Assembly: GCA_900119535.1 (NCBI GenBank)
Contig: FPJT01000013.1
Coordinates: forward strand, 40,673-84,549
Source: Ruminococcus sp. XPD3002
Lineage (GTDB): Bacteria; Bacillota; Clostridia; Oscillospirales; Ruminococcaceae
Reading direction: 5' to 3'
DNA length: 43,877 bases
A program made the position numbers and the translations under genes. Below, in pieces: positions 41,817 through 43,877 of this stretch; within the stretch, counting starts at the first letter, position 1; each line of letters starts with the position of its first letter. Under the pieces are notes generated by a model that saw nothing but the letters and a program-made list of their open reading frames with translations, was not told the DNA's origin and ran no database searches.

Positions 41817-42355
41817 TTTCCCCCCAAAAAATACATAATATAGATGATCTATGATTTTGACCACTCAACAGTCAAAAAAGCAAAATTGTTCGAGCTTGGC
41901 AATGTAAGGTTTATGAACTATTTCTTCAAGAATAATAAGGATAAGTTTGAATTAAATTAAGCAGACCGCTCGGTTTTGGGATTTTCTTCTGGAACTATTT
42001 TGACATTTTTCTTATCTCAGCGTAAAGGCTGGATTGGGGTGCGCTTATAATAACTACTTGTAATAGCAAAACCTGCTATGGTAGAATCAAAGAAACTACC
42101 ATAGCAGGCATTTTTTATATTCCTGTTTTAATGAAACTGTGCGTTTTACTTTTTAAGAAAATCCGCAAAGGAGTCCTTACCGCCGGTTGAGAGGTAGGAG
42201 TAGTATTGCAGTATCATTGTTGCATCTCCGATTTTTTCAATAGGGTGTTGTTTTTATTTGCAATATTGCAAAAGCCAAAAAACAACTTATATGACATACT
42301 TTTTTTGTATGCCAATAGACCATGGGCTATTGGCATTGCCTGAACTTGCATGATA
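41817..42355. other. Gene-poor region with decayed fragments and hairpins
   Basis: A plus-strand frame of 38 codons (41844-41960, starting MIYDFDHSTVKKAKLF) has no ribosome site. A minus-strand fragment (about 42146-42250) ends MILQYYSYLSTGGKDSFADF then LKK and a stop, like the tail of a lost protein. A TATAAT at 42046-42051 lies about 20 bp before a terminator hairpin. A hairpin GCCAATAG/CTATTGGC spans 42311-42334. No intact gene is seen. Confidence 0.45.
42072..42116 (+). terminator. Strong orphan terminator
   Basis: Perfect 13-bp stem CCTGCTATGGTAG/CTACCATAGCAGG (42072-42084 with 42096-42108), 11-base loop and TTTTTT. No intact plus-strand gene precedes it closely, so it may be left from a decayed gene or end a very short RNA. 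Confidence 0.8.
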
Positions 42356-43435
42356 TTAACCGTCCAGTCCGTTCAAGAAATCCTTCAGGATTTTTCCGCA
42401 CTCTTCTGGCTTATCAAACATGATCTCATGCTGTCCCTGCATTTCGATCTTCTGACAATTTCCCATCTTTTCAATATATGCGTCCAGTATACTGCGCTTT
42501 TCTGCCTCGGTCTCAAGATAATTTGCGTATACCTCATCATCGCTGTCTCCTGTGACACCATATACATTTCTGAGAACATCTGCGGTAAATCCCTCATTTA
42601 TGAGCTGTTCCTTCGTGTGAAAAGCGTAGAGTATGCTCAGGTACATCTTCGGGATATCATTTGTTTCCAATGTATCCCAAACATAATTGCAGTTTTCCTG
42701 CCAGCGCAGCATTTCATCTGTTGAAGCATGACTGCTCATGGTTTTTTCAAGAAGTGCTGAGGATACAGGTTTTTCTTCATCAGAAAGCATTTTCAAATCT
42801 CTTTCGTAGTCGGAGTTTATCACCGGCGGGAGCAGTCCGAGGTTTCCGGCACGGCGCATCCACTTTACGATGTCAAGATCCAACGCGTCTTTTTCGAGAT
42901 CGAAATGCTGTGCTTCGGAGCCGTCTATGATCATGACCGCCTCGAGCTCATCGGGGTATTGGCTTGCCCAGTATGTAGCGTACACACCGCCCATAGAATG
43001 TGGCATCAGCACATAGGGTGCCTGAATGCCTGCGTTTTGCAGTGCAGTCCTGTAATGCTCCACAACGTGTTCTGCGGTCATTTCTCCCCGGTAGTCATCG
43101 CTCACACCATATCCTGCACGGTCGAGAAATACGAGCCTGTTATCTTCTTCGAGGGGAGCAGTCATCTTTCGCCAGCCTATGCACATTTCTCCGTCAAGAT
43201 AGCCTGCTAAAGCAACAATAGTATGCTTACCGTTTTGATTTCCGCAGGTAAAAACATTCACATTATAATCGCCCGCCGACACAAGGTTGTAGTAACCGTT
43301 GCTTTTTAGATAGTTCTTTGCCTTGTTCACTCTCAGGTGGAACAGGACAGAGGTGATAATGAGGACTACAATGACAAGTACAAGTATCACCAGTATAATT
43401 TTCCCTGTTACCTTTAATACTCTCTTGGCTTTCAT
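42356..43435 (-). CDS. Membrane-anchored alpha/beta hydrolase
   Basis: The 359-residue protein starts with a basic stretch and one strong membrane helix (about 12-34), so the hydrolase domain faces outside. The fold shows TIVALAGYLDG, LVFLDRAGYGVSD, the nucleophile elbow MPHSMGG (Ser147), an acid-bearing MIIDGSEA strand and a final GQHEIMFD histidine. It resembles proline-iminopeptidase or haloperoxidase-like hydrolases, but the substrate is not evident. The RBS upstream of the ATG is weak (GGAAAGGAATTTTTGTT). The gene stands alone, and no clear terminator follows. Confidence 0.88.
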   Translation of the reverse strand: MKAKRVLKVTGKIILVILVLVIVVLIITSVLFHLRVNKAKNYLKSNGYYNLVSAGDYNVNVFTCGNQNGKHTIVALAGYLDGEMCIGWRKMTAPLEEDNRLVFLDRAGYGVSDDYRGEMTAEHVVEHYRTALQNAGIQAPYVLMPHSMGGVYATYWASQYPDELEAVMIIDGSEAQHFDLEKDALDLDIVKWMRRAGNLGLLPPVINSDYERDLKMLSDEEKPVSSALLEKTMSSHASTDEMLRWQENCNYVWDTLETNDIPKMYLSILYAFHTKEQLINEGFTADVLRNVYGVTGDSDDEVYANYLETEAEKRSILDAYIEKMGNCQKIEMQGQHEIMFDKPEECGKILKDFLNGLDG

Positions 43436-43485
43436 AACAAAAATTCCTTTCCATGTATCAATTCAGACTTTTTCAGATACACCGA

Positions 43486-43728
43486 TCAATCATTATACCA
43501 ATACCCTTTGTCATCTATCTTTTTAGGGTGTTCTTTTGCGGCTTCCGACCCATCGCCTACGATCCGGTAGTCGCATATGTCAGAATTTGCACAGGTGTGC
43601 TTGCGTATCAAATGACCGTGTATCATTTCCATTGCAGGATAATCACTGTTGCAGAAGGCTGGCATGATGTCAAGATACCCGTGAGCTTTTGCAAATTCCG
43701 CAATAGGGCAGCGTTCAAAGATATTCAT
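43486..43728 (-). CDS. Short ATC-hydrolase-like protein
   Basis: The product, about 80 residues from the ATG at 43728 (GAGG 8 nt upstream; an earlier ATG at 43737 has no spacing), reads MNIFERCPIAEFAKAHGYLD, then IMPAFCNSDYP and HTCANSDICDYRIVGDG. This matches the C-terminal, cysteine-containing part of the L-2-amino-thiazoline-4-carboxylic acid hydrolase family as I know it. Full-length members are considerably longer, so this is either a short variant or an N-terminally truncated copy. It begins 12 bp after the upstream acyltransferase-like gene ends, so both are probably in one operon. Confidence 0.6.
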   Translation of the reverse strand: MNIFERCPIAEFAKAHGYLDIMPAFCNSDYPAMEMIHGHLIRKHTCANSDICDYRIVGDGSEAAKEHPKKIDDKGYWYND

Positions 43729-43740
43729 TATGCTCATCCT

Positions 43741-43877
43741 CTACAAAATGTTGAAATCATAGGCCTTTTCAAAATCAGATTTTATCGTAACAGCTGCCGT
43801 ACATTTGCTCAGATCATATACCACCGACCACTGCGTTATACTGTCATAGTACATATGCCCCGGCTCATAGTATTTAT
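43741..43877 (-). CDS. C-terminal end of a choloylglycine-hydrolase / acyltransferase-like protein (partial)
   Basis: On the minus strand a frame open to the window edge reads KYYEPGHMYYDSITQWSVVY then DLSKCTAAVTIKSDFEKAYD and FNIL before TAG at 43743-43741. The W-S-V-V-Y-D-L pattern followed by an alternating strand resembles the end of Ntn-type linear amide C-N hydrolases (choloylglycine hydrolase, isopenicillin-N acyltransferase family). The catalytic N-terminus is outside the window. The call is tentative because only 44 residues are visible. Confidence 0.5.
   Translation of the reverse strand, partial: KYYEPGHMYYDSITQWSVVYDLSKCTAAVTIKSDFEKAYDFNIL

Noticed and set aside
41844..41960. 38-codon frame starting at an ATG
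   Set aside because: No ribosome site or family resemblance; listed only as a possible remnant.
42046..42116. TATAAT plus terminator hairpin as a small RNA gene
   Set aside because: No convincing -35 box was found and the transcript would be only about 60 nt; the terminator may belong to a decayed gene.

Overview
The window looks like chromosomal DNA from a cellulosomal gut Firmicute of the Ruminococcus (R. albus / R. flavefaciens) type. The evidence is several secreted proteins with Ruminococcus-style dockerins, AGGAGG ribosome sites, TTGACA/TATAAT promoters and moderate GC. No rRNA, tRNA, CRISPR array, phage module or intact insertion sequence was seen.

Layout. 1-378 is the 3' end of a dockerin protein. 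516-5011 (minus) is a housekeeping run: glycerate kinase, PgeF-type laccase-domain protein, MutS-like ATPase and an alpha/beta hydrolase. A structured repeat (5080-5200) separates it from a plus-strand UPF0178 gene. 5782-9948 is a self-regulated TetR plus MacB/FtsX-type ABC exporter operon with a perfect 26-bp operator. 10172-12451 and 24684-29376 encode secreted dockerin proteins. Two of these are built from tandem domains that resemble GH11 xylanases, several of them lacking catalytic glutamates. 12539-18143 is a LytTR/DUF3021 regulatory locus. Its presumed binding sites, two sets of three direct repeats at exact 21-bp pitch, lie in front of the flanking genes. 18356-21061 holds a DUF3737 beta-helix protein and an ECF sigma/anti-sigma pair. 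21181-21463 is a hairpin-array repeat. 21517-24542 is a pantothenate cluster (panG-type reductase, panB, panC, panD). 29863-35711 carries a second, paralogous ECF sigma/anti-sigma pair, three small ORFs, a sigma factor fused to a membrane segment and ectodomain, and a lipoprotein.

The most striking unit is 36168-41565: a TIR / transmembrane / coiled-coil / beta-propeller protein, followed 13 bp later by a two-TM protein with tandem TrkA-N/RCK-like Rossmann domains and a C-terminal RyR domain. The sequence suggests an outside sensor coupled to an inside NAD-consuming TIR and a nucleotide-binding membrane partner, plausibly a conflict or anti-phage signalling system. Downstream (41691-42350) lie gene remnants, including an orphan dockerin fragment. 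The right edge holds a membrane-anchored alpha/beta hydrolase, a short ATC-hydrolase-like protein and the end of an acyltransferase/choloylglycine-hydrolase-like gene.

Recurring themes are envelope-facing signalling (three sigma systems, a LytTR system, TetR) and the display or secretion of dockerin proteins. All functional statements come from reading motifs by eye; no database search was run.
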